From the NCBI RefSeq assembly GCF_020536995.1, contig NC_068356.1, positions 80,581,107 to 80,645,106 of the forward strand: 64,000 nucleotides of DNA, written 5' to 3'. The DNA is from Dreissena polymorpha. Taxonomy: Eukaryota > Mollusca > Bivalvia > Myida > Dreissenidae. The translations under genes were made by a program, and so were the position numbers. Under the pieces are notes generated by a model that saw only the letters and a program-made list of their open reading frames with translations, was not told the origin of the DNA and made no database searches. Shown here piece after piece: positions 1 through 13,000 of the stretch (position 1 is the first letter of the stretch; every line of letters begins with the position of its first letter).

Positions 1-37
1 GGTGTGTGGTGGTGGCTGGTGGTGGGTTGGGTAGGGT

Positions 38-75
38 TAGTAGTAGTACTAGTAGTAGTAGTACTAGAAGTAGTA

Positions 76-151
<76 letters not shown>

Positions 152-180
152 CCGTAGCAGTCGCAGAAGCAGTAGCAGCA
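38..180. repeat. (TAG/AGT)n trinucleotide microsatellite
   Basis: Nearly uninterrupted AGT/TAG triplets with a few ACT and GAA interruptions. The valine- and serine-rich open frames across it are repeat artefacts. Confidence 0.95.
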
Positions 181-287
181 TTACAAGACCAATACTTAAG
201 AATGATTAAATGGGAAAGGTAACCTAGCACTCGCCAGTAAATAGGGGGCTCATTTACAGGTCAGATTTGGAATCTCTGCTGTAAAAT

Positions 288-985
288 GAGATTTTGAATG
301 AATTAAAGGGAGGCAAATCTGTAATAAAAAGAACATGCATAAACCGTAGTTGTTTCCCTTGTTTGAACCATGCTAAATACTTACAAGTTTGGAAAGAATT
401 GGATGAAAAATTTGGACTTCATTGCATAAACACCATTTTCTCAATTCAAGGGGAGGTAATTCGGTACTTCATGGACCAATAATGCTCATTTTTTGTAGGG
501 TTCGTGTCCTCATTGATATAAAGACACTGTGCAAATTTAGAAAGGATCGGACAAAAAATGTGGAAGATTTTCGAAAGATTTCACAAAATAGGCAAAAACG
601 AATAAACATGCAAAGTTCAACGAGCTCCTGAGGCCATGTTTTTTGACGAATCAAATTTCTTTGAACAACTTTTTCAGGGGAGCCTTCAAAGGTCATCCCT
701 GTGAATTTTTTTGAAAATCTGATGAGAGGTTTCTGACAAGAAGATTTTTTAAGGTTTTTACCATATATGGTCATGGCGGCCATCTTGGTTATGCGATCAA
801 ATTTTTTTTTTAACAATTCTTTTGTCCCATGACCTAGGGATGCTCCACATGAAATTTAGTTGAAATTGGCTCAATGGTTAAGTAGAAGAAGATGTTTACA
901 AATTGTTTACAGACAGACGGACGGACGCCGGACGCTGAGTGATCACAATAGCTCACCTCGAGCTATCGCTCAGGTGAGCTAAAAA
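288..985 (-). mobile_element. hairpin-headed Helitron-like repeat, minus orientation
   Basis: Read on the minus strand it starts at 981-949 with a hairpin (arms TAGCTCACCT and AGGTGAGCTA around a second small stem). A CGTCCGTCCGTCTG microsatellite follows at 935-910, then AT-rich sequence. The same head type and layout recur at 41790 in this window. The left limit is a guess, because no clear tail was found. Confidence 0.55.
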
Positions 986-1289
986 TCGAATATGTGGGTA
1001 ACCACTGCCCCTATAAGGTCAGTAATTAAACCTCCATCACACAGATATCACTGGGTTTCGACTATTTTATTCAAGATTTGTTATCCATTTGACAGTTCAT
1101 ATTTCGAACGCTAAGATGATGCTGTACTATTCCAGGGGCGTTTACATAAGTCATCAAGTTCCCCTACACAAAAATCACATTACCCCCCGATACACCTAAT
1201 ATTACCAAACAAGCCATCTCAAGCCGTACGCTGCAAACCAATCACAGGCGAAAGTGCCCACGACATTGCGTTCCTAGAAGTAGTATCAA

Positions 1290-3240
1290 CATGCCTTTGA
1301 AAGCTCCTACAAATTCATAAGAAACTACTATGGAACAAAATTGAGGTCGATGATATCAGAGCTGCTACACATGAAAACACTATGTCTATTGATATAACGT
1401 CCTAACTTAGACATTCAAGAACTCAATAATTGAAGAAACAATACCTTCCAAAATGGCATCGAGAAGATTCGACCAACCCGGGTCAACAAGATGGTAAAAC
1501 GCCGTCCAATGACGAAAAAGTAAGCATACAGAAAGGCCAAAAATTACATGAAGAACATATCCAATTATAAGTAGCTCCAAAAAGACACACAACAGGAATG
1601 TTAAAATGCACACATAACCTAATTGAGAGACCTCGTAACCAATGACAAATATCCAAAGAAGCTGTATTCGTTTATCAGCAGCAAAAGGTGCGATAGGTCC
1701 AGGGTCCACATCCACAAAAGAATAGTGTCGATCCTAGTAACCAAAGAGCAAAGCTGAGATTCTCAACGCACATTTCAGCAGTGTCTTTGCGAAAGAAGAC
1801 CTCTCCAACACTAAAACAATCGAATCAGATATAAGCCTTACAGTAAAAAAAACTTCCAGATCGCCGCAAAAGCAATCAGAAACATTTGCTAGACCTAAAC
1901 CCTCATACGGTACAAGGACCAGGCGGACTTCTACCAAGATTCCTGAAGGAAATTGCCAGCGAAATTGTCCCTGCACTGACCCTAGTGTTTCAAGACTTTT
2001 TTATTTAAATCTATTTATTTTAGCTAGATTGCATAGAAAGCCTTAAGCTTAGTGAAACGCTCCTGAGCCCGTTTCCTGGGACTATAACCAATGCTTGGTG
2101 TCTTGGTGACATCCCGATTGCTACGCGGAAACGATATCCGCTTCGCTACGGCAACCTCTAGCAAGCCTTATTCACGCAAGGTCGAGTAAAGATTAGAAGC
2201 ACGTTATGGGCATTCCGATCTTCGAGAAGGGCGATCTGCAGCTCCTGTGAATAACAGTTCAATATCCATACCTTCAGTCTTTTACAGACCATGGAGCACA
2301 TCGACCACAGTCACGTCATAAAACACATTGAGCACCATGGTAACTCACTGACAGTCAGCATGGCTTCAGAAAAAGACGTTCCTGCGAAAGGTAGCTATTT
2401 TCTACCACACAAGACATTGCATCAAGCCTGGACTACGCCTGGACTACGGTGACCAGATTGATGCGGTATACTAGACTTAAGCAAAACCTTAGGCAATGTA
2501 CCCACAAGAGACTCTCCATCAAGCTGGGTTGTTATAAGATATAAATATATAATCTTATAAGTTATAAGATTACAAGTTTCTTTAGCAACAGAAGCCAGGA
2601 AGTCCTTGGAATATTCTACCCCTGTCAGAACGGGTGTCCCCAAGGGCTATGTCGTAGGTTCCTTGCTATTCCTACTGTATATCCATGAAGAGTAGCCTCC
2701 AACAAACGCCTCGCTTTAATACGACAGACTTCTTATCGAAATATCTGAACGGGAGAGTAACAGTAGCCATTTTAACACTCAAAATTTAAGACCATTCACT
2801 TATCCAAAGAAAAAAACCGAAATCCAATCAAATCAAGAGGAGCCACGAGATTACTGGCCGTCAACTAGCAAATGTCACACGTGGGAAGTACATATGGGTC
2901 ATTCTACATATAAAAAATGCTCTGGAACATCCATGTTGATGAGGTCTCCAAAAAGCCAACAACTATATTGTATTTTTGGGACGAAGCATCAACAACTGCC
3001 TGAATGATGTATATGCACAATGCTACAAGACACTTTTACGTCCAATTCCAGAGTGTGCATCGACAGTATCGGATCCAAATTCTGACGAACAGACCTGTAT
3101 TGATACCACTTCTTCCCAACGGCCATGCGACTCTGGAATAAGTTGCCGGTAGCAGTCTCCATAGCAGAGCCCTTTGAAAGCTCAAAGGCAGGCACACTCT
3201 GCTTAAGACCACACGCACAGTTTTATATGGTATTATCATT
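1290..3240 (+). mobile_element. decayed non-LTR LINE (CR1/Jockey-like) reverse transcriptase remnant
   Basis: No long frame survives, but pieces in the three forward frames follow the order of a LINE ORF2. A pre-RT stretch resembling KAEILNxxFSSVF lies near 1750-1790. LTDSQHGFRKRRSCE lies near 2340-2390, DYGDQIDAV near 2448, and QGxVxGSLLFLLYI near 2640-2685. A C-terminal segment with CYKTL.RP..E.AST.. and LWNKLPVAVSIAEPFES lies at 3020-3180. These motifs are established for CR1/Jockey-clade RTs, and the clade choice is an inference. It is a heavily mutated, old copy with many stops. Confidence 0.7.
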
Positions 3241-5580
3241 CCCCTTTGGTTCGTTGCCTTATAATTGCATTGTACAATCGTAATGCGTCGATGCTCGAGA
3301 GGAGCCCTACACTTAATCGGAAAAGATTTCAACATTCACTTACCCCATATTTATAGACGGCATAACAAAAAATCGGCACATGAGGCAAAATAATAATTAT
3401 AATAAAATAACAGACTTTTGGGTATTTGCAGCTGCATGAGTAATTTGATTTCGTAAAGAGATAAATGCATTGAACTTGTACTTGATACATTGTAACTGTA
3501 CGAACACATATTGTATAGGCATCGAGAAAATGTCATAATTTCCAAAAATAATTTCATTTTAATTTGATGATGAATCAACTCCCATTATGTGAGTTGCTTT
3601 CAATCGTAAGAAAACGACTAGCTCCGGAAGCCTCCGCTGATTTATTCAATAATTCGTCTGCCGATCCAGAGTAGGGTTGCTTTTACGGAGGAATAGTTCT
3701 ACCCGTGATAAATATTATGACCTAGATTTTCAGAAGGTAAACAAATATTTTGCTATATAAATTTATTAATATTCTGTGTTCTTAGCTTACTTTAAACATC
3801 ATGGTAATGTATTTTAGCTTTTTGTATTGCTTTTAGTTAGTGTCGACTTCTTTCTTTTACACTGCGCAGTGCAATCAACTATCACATGTGCACAGTTAAA
3901 GTCAGTTTGCTATTATTTTTTCAGTAGCATGTTAGAGCACCAGAAATCTGGAGAATGATCGTCGTAATAGAATATAACTATCAAATAAATTACAATTTCT
4001 AAAAATTGAAAAAAAACAACATTAACTTTCCAGCACTTCTTGAAAGATTTTCGTTAAAGGCACGATACTATGAGGACGACCAGTACTAGATATAATGAGA
4101 GTAAGGGATAGTGAAGAAATTGTAAAATCTAACTTATCTCTACTGATCTACAGCACATGAATATTTCATACTCATTCAGTGTCAGCTTTTTCTTCTCTGA
4201 GAATAAAATGTGCTTCATCACACGAACGAAAATACGAGATCATTTTAGTGCTGAGTCTGAACAATCATGTTGACTTAAAATCAATGCGAATTTGCAATAC
4301 TGTTTTTTAAGTAATAAGTAACCCCTATAAGTATTACACACTTGCATAAAAAAAACATTTCAGAGGCTTTTTGTATGAGAAAGAGTTGCAAAAACAGATA
4401 AACAAAATGCATTTTTTTTATATTTGATATCAAATGATTCTGTGTCTGGAATGGCCATTTTCGTCGAGTATCCCAACATCGTGGGAGTTCTAACATCGTG
4501 GTATCCATTATTCTCGTGACCTCTCGTCGCGTGCTTTATTTTTCCGTGTGCGACTTATGTAAAAAGTGACAGCGGTTTGTTAACACAGCGTCAGAGAAGA
4601 AATTCAACGAAAATGCGATTCAAACAGGTAAATAAGAATACATGTATAACCACCTTTCTAAAAAAATGATATTTTACTATTCCATGTTCATAGCACGTGA
4701 AAAATGACCAATATAACGCCCTAAAGTGTCGCCCCCATTTTTTTTCGTTTACAGAGCAGATGACGCGACCTTTCCAGGGCCGCGTATGCAAATGAATATT
4801 TAAATTTTAGGCCAAGCAATTTTTATCTTTCGGTTAAAGTGACTTGATATTTTAGCTGTTTTCTACATTTTATCAATGGTCTGCAATAAAATAGCACTGA
4901 GTTAAATGGGTTAAAGTCTCTATAACGCTCAAGATCAACGAAAATTTCATAAAGTATTTCGTAAAATAAAGTTAACACCTTAACAATCAGTGTTCCTTAT
5001 AGCAATAGCCACAATTTCAAAGCTAGATGTGGTATGATTACATAGATTTTTGTAGATACAAAATGCTCAATTTTATTTATTTGTGACCACAATAAATTCC
5101 ATTTTAATTTCCTGCGATTATATCTATTGATACGACACATGAACACTAAAATGGTACCATGTTAAAACCATAATAAAAACAAGCATTTTGTATCCACAAA
5201 CATCTAGTCTACCATACCATATCTGGCGTTGAAATTTCGACAATGGCCATAACGAACAATGATTTTTAATTGTTTAGCTTTATTTTACAAAATATTGTAC
5301 GAAATTTCGTTGATTTTGAGTAGTAATGTAACTTTAAGTAAACGCAACTTATTATATTATGTAAGGATTGGGGATCCCTTTTACTGCATCCAGTGCTCCC
5401 CTGGTTCCGAGGAATAAGTTCTGTTTTAATGGGGCATACGTAGATAGTGTTTTTGTTATTTTCAGTGTTCAAAAGTTAGAACTTGTTATTCCCAAATAAA
5501 AAAAATTCTCAGCTATATGAAAGTTAATTAGTTACAGTAAACAATTGTTTTGATTGGCCTTATGCAAAAAAAAAAACATT
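3241..5580. other. AT-rich intergenic stretch, no gene seen
   Basis: Only short frames without splice support or recognisable motifs. A segment at about 3649-3670 resembles 20239-20260 upstream of the second receptor gene (see findings). Confidence 0.5.
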
Positions 5581-5585
5581 TTGAA

Positions 5586-5679
5586 ACCGGAAGTTGATCA
5601 ATTTTAACCTGGAAGGTTTACCACGAACTTAGGATACACAGGGACCGAGACGCTGAGCAATGGGTATGCAATTAAAAAG
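5586..5679 (+). promoter_or_regulatory. candidate ETS-type promoter motif and 5' UTR exon of the first receptor gene
   Basis: ACCGGAAGT, a canonical ETS/GABP site, lies at 5586-5594. A possible non-coding exon ends at 5679 before a GTAAAT donor. It would splice to the acceptor just before the start codon at 7092. This is inference only; there is no transcript evidence. Confidence 0.25.
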
Positions 5680-6432
5680 GTAAATTATGTAATATTTTGC
5701 TGCATGTTTTTTGTTTTATCTACCGTAGTAACATTGACTGATAACCGATGTTACATTTAAGTGTTGAACCGCCAAGATCTCTTGACAGTTTACGTCGCGC
5801 AAGGCCGACTTTCGTTTTTACACATGTACCACGATGTTAGGCTACTCGAGGATGTGATCTGTAGCTTTCTGATCTTTATGATAAACCAAGAAGGCATCTC
5901 TGGATCGGAGAGCTATTTATGCAGCACATAGTCCTTTCAGATACGCAACAAACATGCGCATGTATACAACTGTATTAAATCTGTTAAAATTAGCTCTAGA
6001 AATGTCCTTTGTTGTTTTCAAATGCCTCTTAATTTTAGTCATTTAATCTCCTTATTGTGTTCCACATTTTGCTGGATGTTCAAAATATAAATAGACTGTT
6101 AACACGGACAGTCCAACTATGTAGATAAATGGACCAAACATTTGGAACATTAATGAACAATTATTGTTTTTGATATTTTATACTCTCAATATTCAGCAGT
6201 TATATTCATAAATAAGTCATTTTATGATTATGAAGTTAAAAAAATCATTAGACTGAATTAAATGGTCTTATAACTATAAAAAAATGCCCCTTTTACACGG
6301 CTCCTGTATTTGACACAGCCCTTTAAATACATGCTCTCACAATTAAATAGGAATGTGTTGCAAGGCTGATGGTTCTCAATTTTCAGACTAAGGCTACCGG
6401 AAAAACTAGATTTGCTGAGTATTTAATTTTTA

Positions 6433-6660
6433 GCTCGGCTGTTTTGGGAGAAAACCCGAGGTATTGTCATAGCTAGCTCGTCGTCTGGCGTCCGCCGTGC
6501 TAAAACCTTGACATTTTCCTCCAACATCAAAGTGCTTCCACCTACAACTTTGAAACTTCATATGTAGATGCACCTTGATGAGTTCTACATGCCACACCCA
6601 TTTTTGGGTCACTAGGTCAAAGGTCAAGGTCACTGTGACCTCTAAAAAAAATAAATCTGA
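6433..6660 (+). repeat. fragment of a Helitron-like repeat with AGGTCA half-sites
   Basis: Carries CGTCGTCTGGCGTCCGCC after a short hairpin-like head, and a TAGGTCAAAGGTCAAGGTCA core at about 6612-6632. It lies upstream of coding exon 1 of the first receptor gene. Confidence 0.5.
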
Positions 6661-7091
6661 TGCACCTTTTGTTTTTCAGGAAACCAGTGAGGGTTTTTTC
6701 CTTCTTTGAGATGCGTCGAATATCAACCCTATCCCCCTATACGAATTTTCCCCTCCTACAGTGATTTTCTCCAAAACAATGATATCTAAAAAAAATAAAA
6801 TCTTTTAGACCTTTAATTTTATAAGTTATCCTGATCCAGTGTAGAAAATATAAATATATTTCTTGATTAAATTATCTGTTGCCTTGAATTTGTTTTAAAA
6901 ACAGTAAAATATGTTAAATTGATTATTGAAGACTTTCTTTATTTTCCCCCCAAATCCGGCGTTTCGCACGATTTTTTCCCCTTAAAAAAGGTCAGGCCCT
7001 TTCCCCAAAATCAGATAAAAAAAACTGCCTTTAGTTGTAACTGTTGCTTAGACTTAGTAGCAATACCACATTATAGGTAACTCGCCTACAG

Positions 7092-10000
7092 ATGTCCTCA
7101 TATCCAAACATGGATGATGACGAGAGCTTGTCTCCAACAGACAGAGGCTCTGACCACAATCCAGTCAGCCACTACCAGGTACTTATATTAGGGAATGGAA
7201 CTATCATCCCTGTGGTGGTAGGAGGTTAGTGCTGGCTGACCGAGTGGACTTTGGAAACTTAATGTTTGATGGGAGATCTTATTTCAAACCCAACCAGTGT
7301 TTTTTCCCACCTTTTTGAGAATTGGGCTGGGTCCCTTTGGATTGGGAAAAATTGCAGCGTTTTGACCTAAATTGAGAAATGAGTGTTATTGTGTTTTTGC
7401 TAACAATTCTTAAAAAATCATTAAATGACCACAAAAGTGTTTTAAATATTATATTTAATAAGGTGTAACTTGTAGAGTTTGGATGTAGATATTGACCCGA
7501 AATTGTTTGTAGGTAGCTTACATAAAGACTTAGTGTGGGCCAGTCTGGTCAACCATTGCTAAAAATATAAAATTAGCCAACAGGTGGTTTCTTGTCAATA
7601 ATTTTATTTTTAATTGTTCTGGGAAAACGTGTGTTTTAAGTGTCATTCCTGATTAGCCTATACAGTATATTACTCTTGGACAACACTTACAGCATAGACT
7701 TTATTTTCATTAAATATCTGCCTGTGCAGCCTGCACAGGCTAATCTGGGACGTTACTTAATGCACATGCAGTAAGACCAGTTTTCCCAGAACAAAGCCCA
7801 CTTAATAACACGTTTTCATGGTTTCCTTAAGGGCATAAGCATGAGTCCGGATGATACGAGCATGATACAGAGCATGAAGCCCAAGCTGATACAGGTGCAG
7901 ACAGAAAATGGCATACAGGTGATCTACGAGACCTCAAACGAGGAGATCGTGTCATCAGAGCCTTGCAGCGTCACATCCGAGGACTCGCTCCATGATGGCG
8001 GCAGTTACCATCAGGTATGGACACTGATTTTGGTGCCTCTTGAACAATAACTTTCATGGTCTGTCTTCAGTCTTGCTAAAAAAATCATAAGAAATTGACT
8101 TTTACACAGATATGGATACTGATCTTGTTGCAACCTCCTAAAGATTAACTTTAATACATGTTTAATTGTTTGTTGAAGCCTTGCAAAAAAAAATTGAATC
8201 TGTAGTTTACATTGTAAAGTATAATGCATATAGTTATCGCAACTTTTGTCTGTGAGTGGTTGGGTCTTTGCAACTGCATTTTGTTTCCCTTGTTTATTGA
8301 AACCTTGTTCACGCTCAAATGGCCAGATTTATTGGCCAATCTTCATTTAACTTTGTCGAACCATTTGTCCCAATGAAAGCTTGGCTGACGTGAAACTTGG
8401 TCATGTGAGCTAAAAAAATAGGTCACTAGGTCAAATATCAAAAAGCATCTTTATACTCTTGGAGTCACTTTATTTGTCAAGTCTTCATAAACCATGGTCA
8501 GAACCTTTGTTCCAATTATATCTCAGTTGTGTTCAAAACTGAAAATGGGCCAAAAAATTAAATATATATTTTTTTGTAAAGTACTATCATTACTCCACCT
8601 TGTTAGAATAGTTTAGTTCCTTAGGGTCTCAGGTGAGCGCCTTAGGGCCCAGGGCCTCATGTTTTATTAGTATTAAATAAGAAATGACTGCCAATATTCT
8701 CTTATTGTTATGCAAGATCCCACCAATGGTAAATAAAATTATTTAAATATTACATTTATATTTCTGCACTTCATATGGTACAGTAGTAATCTACAAAAGA
8801 TCAGAATATCATTACATTTCTTCAATGTTTGGCTATCACAACTGATTATACTGAAGAGATATTCAGAATTGCCCACTTTTCTAAGTTGAATATTTTTGGC
8901 TCTAGTTGGAAGTATTCAGCTGTAATTCAAAGTATCAGTTAATTGGATTTAAAGAATGAAAGTGGATAGTGTTGTCCCTGATAAGCCTGTACAGACACAT
9001 CTGGGATGACCCCTTGGTCACATGCATAAAGCCCAGTGTTCCCAGAAAGGGGGTCAAATGATCACCACCACATATTTTCCCCTTCAGATGTGTGTCATAT
9101 GCGGGGACAGAGGTACTGGGTTCCACTACTCAGTGTTGAGCTGCGAAGGGTGCAAGGGCTTCTTCAAAAGAACGGTACAAAAAAATCTGGTCTACACATG
9201 TAAGGGAAATGGAATCTGCGTCGTCAACAAAAGTACCAGGAACAATTGTCAGTACTGCCGGTACCAGAAATGTCTACAGTATGGAATGAAAAGAGAAGGT
9301 AAGAGAACATAATGTATGTTTGTTAAGACCATGTTTCCCTTCTAATGGGTAATTTGGTAATTCTTAGGTTGCAATTGTAGCAAGTGTCGAATTTTACTTC
9401 TATCATCACCTGTGATTTCTTTCATTTTTCTAATATCTGAAAAGAATGCAGTTATACATGTAGTTATTAGATATGTATGGGCAATTCATTCATTTGAGGG
9501 GTTAAATAAAAATCAGAAAACTACCCACTTTAAAATTAAGTTTTAGTTTTGTTTTGTTATTCCATTGTAAAATTATGCCAGTTTGTGTGTGTCTTGTACA
9601 AGTTTTGCAGGGTAGTAGTAATTTCTTTTAATCAAATAGATACCCTTTTACCTTTCAGCAGGATTTGTTTCCTTGTCAATATTCATGGCATTTTTCCCTG
9701 TCTATATTGATATAATTTTATCCCTGTCTTTATTGATGGCATCTTTCCTAGTCTCTGTATTCAAGTTTCCTCAGAATAGTTGTCTTTATTATTTGCTTAG
9801 GCTACATAAATATGCACAGTAAGACTTGTAAGTTAATAATTTATTACCGTTACCTCTTAGCCGTGAGAGAGGACAGATCACCGGGTGGCAAACATCGCAC
9901 CAAGAAGCCCCGTATAGAGGAGACAGTCTCTCCATTGTCTGTGACCGGCCAGTCTGGGAGAGGCCTGGAGCCGGAACATGAGGAGATCATTGAGATCATA

Positions 10001-13000
10001 GTGTCCTCTGACCCGGAACGGGTACCAAAGAGAGATGGTGAGATTGGATCTGGGGAATTTTCTGCTTTGCTGCCAACAAAATGGACTATTTGTATTAATC
10101 TTTCAAAATGTTTTTAAGTTCACCTGAGGACAATATGCACATGGGTGAACGTTTGTAATCGTCTTTTGTCCGTTGTGGAATTTTGCGTCATATATCATGT
10201 AGGCCTAGGGCTGTGAAAATTTACCCTGAGAACAATCTAGAGGCCACATGTATTGCGTAATCTTCATCAGAACATTTGTCCCAATGGTTTTTTAACCGAA
10301 TTCCAATTTGTTGTTTTTTCCTTGGTTTAAAAACTTGGTTACTACCTCAAATTGAAGAAAAAGCTTGTGAATAATTCAGAAGTCTTTCCTTTACAATCTT
10401 AATGAAACATGCTCAGGACATTGGTTGTAATGATATCTCGGATGAATTAGGTTTCTTTGGTTCTTGTCTACTGAAAAATGTGATGCTAGTGGGTGGGTGA
10501 TTTTCTTATACGGCTATAGTGGAACCTTGTTAACACTGTATAAGTAAAATTTATTTTCTTCTTTAAACTTGGTTAGAAAATGTGTTCCAATTTTATATTG
10601 ACTGAGTAAGAAAATGGCTCTTGTCCATTGAAAAACATGGATGTCAGGTTGCAGGGCAGTTTTCCTTATATGGCTTTACATAGTTCAGTGAAACAAAATT
10701 ACACATTTCGTTTTAATTTAATAATGCTTTCTACTATTCTTCATGGTTGTTATATATGAAAACTCTAATAACTCGAACCTCACATTACCTCATTTTGACC
10801 CTTGACATTGAAATCATTTTGGACTTAAACTCTACTTTCGGACTTATACTATTTCAGAATTCCTAATTCTTGGTTAACACAAAATCACATGTTATGCAAC
10901 ATCAACAATGCCTCCTCAAAGGTTTGTTACTTGTATGGATATAAATGTCTATGAGCACTTATCAATACACCAACATTATCGTATCTCTTTTGATCTTTGA
11001 CATTTGCCTTATTTTGGATGTCTATGTGAAGCATAACATCAATACTGCTTCCTACAAAGCTTTGCTAGTTGCATGGATACTATCTATGAACACTCTCAAC
11101 ACATCACCTTTGCCAATTTTAAACCTTGTATTTACATCATACTTTTGGACTTCAAATTTGCTTATGAATCAATACTGAAAAGGCTTTCACTGGGGGCATA
11201 TACATTTATTGAACTCGGTAGCTTTTTATGTGGTAAATTACTAATATTGTAACCATTTGCTCAGCTCAATGTTAAAACATTATTTGTTTGTATTTTTAAA
11301 GAGGCAAACATGGGAAAAGAAGTTTCCATTCAAGAGTTGATGGAGTATGGCTATCTGGAGCTGAGATATATCATAGAGTGGGCTAAGAAAGTACCTGGTG
11401 AGTTGAATCATGAGCAGTAAGTGAAACTGTGTACAATTTATCTAGAGCTGTCAAATGAAATATCAAATGTAACGTGTTTATATCTAGCAAGTTATTGAGC
11501 AAAGTCTAGGGGGTCTCCATATGATGAAATTGATGACGATATTAAAGTTCCTGAAAAAATCTGATTGTTTTATTATTTAAAATTGTTACTTTGATGGAAG
11601 ATAATAATACAATCCTGTAGACTTTGTTATTATTTTAATAAAAACTTGTATTGGCAATTCGTTTATATTTACGTTTATTTTCTCTTTGGAGCTTGCAGTT
11701 CAGATTTGCTATACCGTGCATAATTTAAATTATCCCTTTCAACATTGACCTAGTACACTGAGAGACTTTAAAAACGCTCCAGTTGTAAAAGTAACGGAAA
11801 GGTAAAGTATACATTCTTCTATTTGTATGATATTTGGCAATAATGAGCAAAGGTAAGTTACAAGCAACTTCCGATTTTTTTATTGAATAATTATAACAAT
11901 TAAAGGAAATATAACAAATCTAGTGTTTACACCCTTAACATTGAAAGTCGCATTTTTACAAAAATTGAGGGACTTTAAAAACGCTCCACTTTATAAAACA
12001 TTTGGTCACGATTAAAAAATAAGTTAGATTTTTTAATTATAAATTATATGTTATTTACAAGTAAAACAATTTATTTGCACTAAAATCCACAAGGAATATG
12101 AACGTCCCAAACAACTGGCTACACATACGCTATTCACTGTACACGTATTTTGCACGTGCTTCACCATTATATCAACGACTCTACAGGGCTATGTCAACGC
12201 TAGGCGATACATAGACACCGTATTAACTCCTGTTGTTTCTCCATTTATGCTGCGTAATCTCAGAGGAGGATTATTCCAACAAGACAATGCACATGCACAA
12301 TCGGCTCGACTTACAAGCGCTTTCCTTGCCACGAATGGAATTGCTGCGTTAAATTGGTCATCGCTATCGCCTGACATGTCTCCCATTGAGCATGTCTGGG
12401 AAGAGTTAGGAAGAGGCTTGAGAGTCCATCGTCCAGCCCCTAGAAATCTCAACCAGTTACGTTAAGCTTTAATACGCGATTGGAATAACATTCCCCAACA
12501 ACAAATTATAAACATTGTGTTGTCAATAAGACGTAGATGTACTGCCTGCATTGCTTATAATGGAGGTTACACGCATTATTAATTTGTTTTTAATTGCGAA
12601 TTTCAATGTTAAGGGTATAACCCCTAGATTTGAGATATTTCCTTTAATTGTTATAATTTTTTGGTAAAAATTTCGGAAGTTGCTTGTACAATGTAACATA
12701 CCATAGCTCATTATTGCCAAATATCATACAAATAGAAGAATGTATAGTTTACCATTTCGTTACTTTTACAACTGGAGCGTTTTTAAAGTCTCTCAGTGTA
12801 TTATCTGTATTTGCTGAGTAATGTTCAAAATAAGCTTATATTAATGTTTCTGTTGTGATTTATGACATGTATTCAGTAGTATGTTTCTGTTGTGATTTAT
12901 GACATGTATTCAGTAGTATGTTTCTGTTGTGATTTATGACATGTATTCAGTAGTATGTTTCTGTCGTGATTTATGACATGTATTCAGTAGTATGTTTCTG

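Noticed and set aside
4-222. Valine- and serine-rich frames at the left edge
   Set aside because: Translation of the (TAG)n microsatellite.
469-816. 115-codon minus-strand frame
   Set aside because: Lies inside a dispersed repeat and has no recognisable domain.
1407-1976. Minus-strand frames of 80-102 codons
   Set aside because: Antisense to a decayed plus-strand LINE whose remnants explain the sequence.
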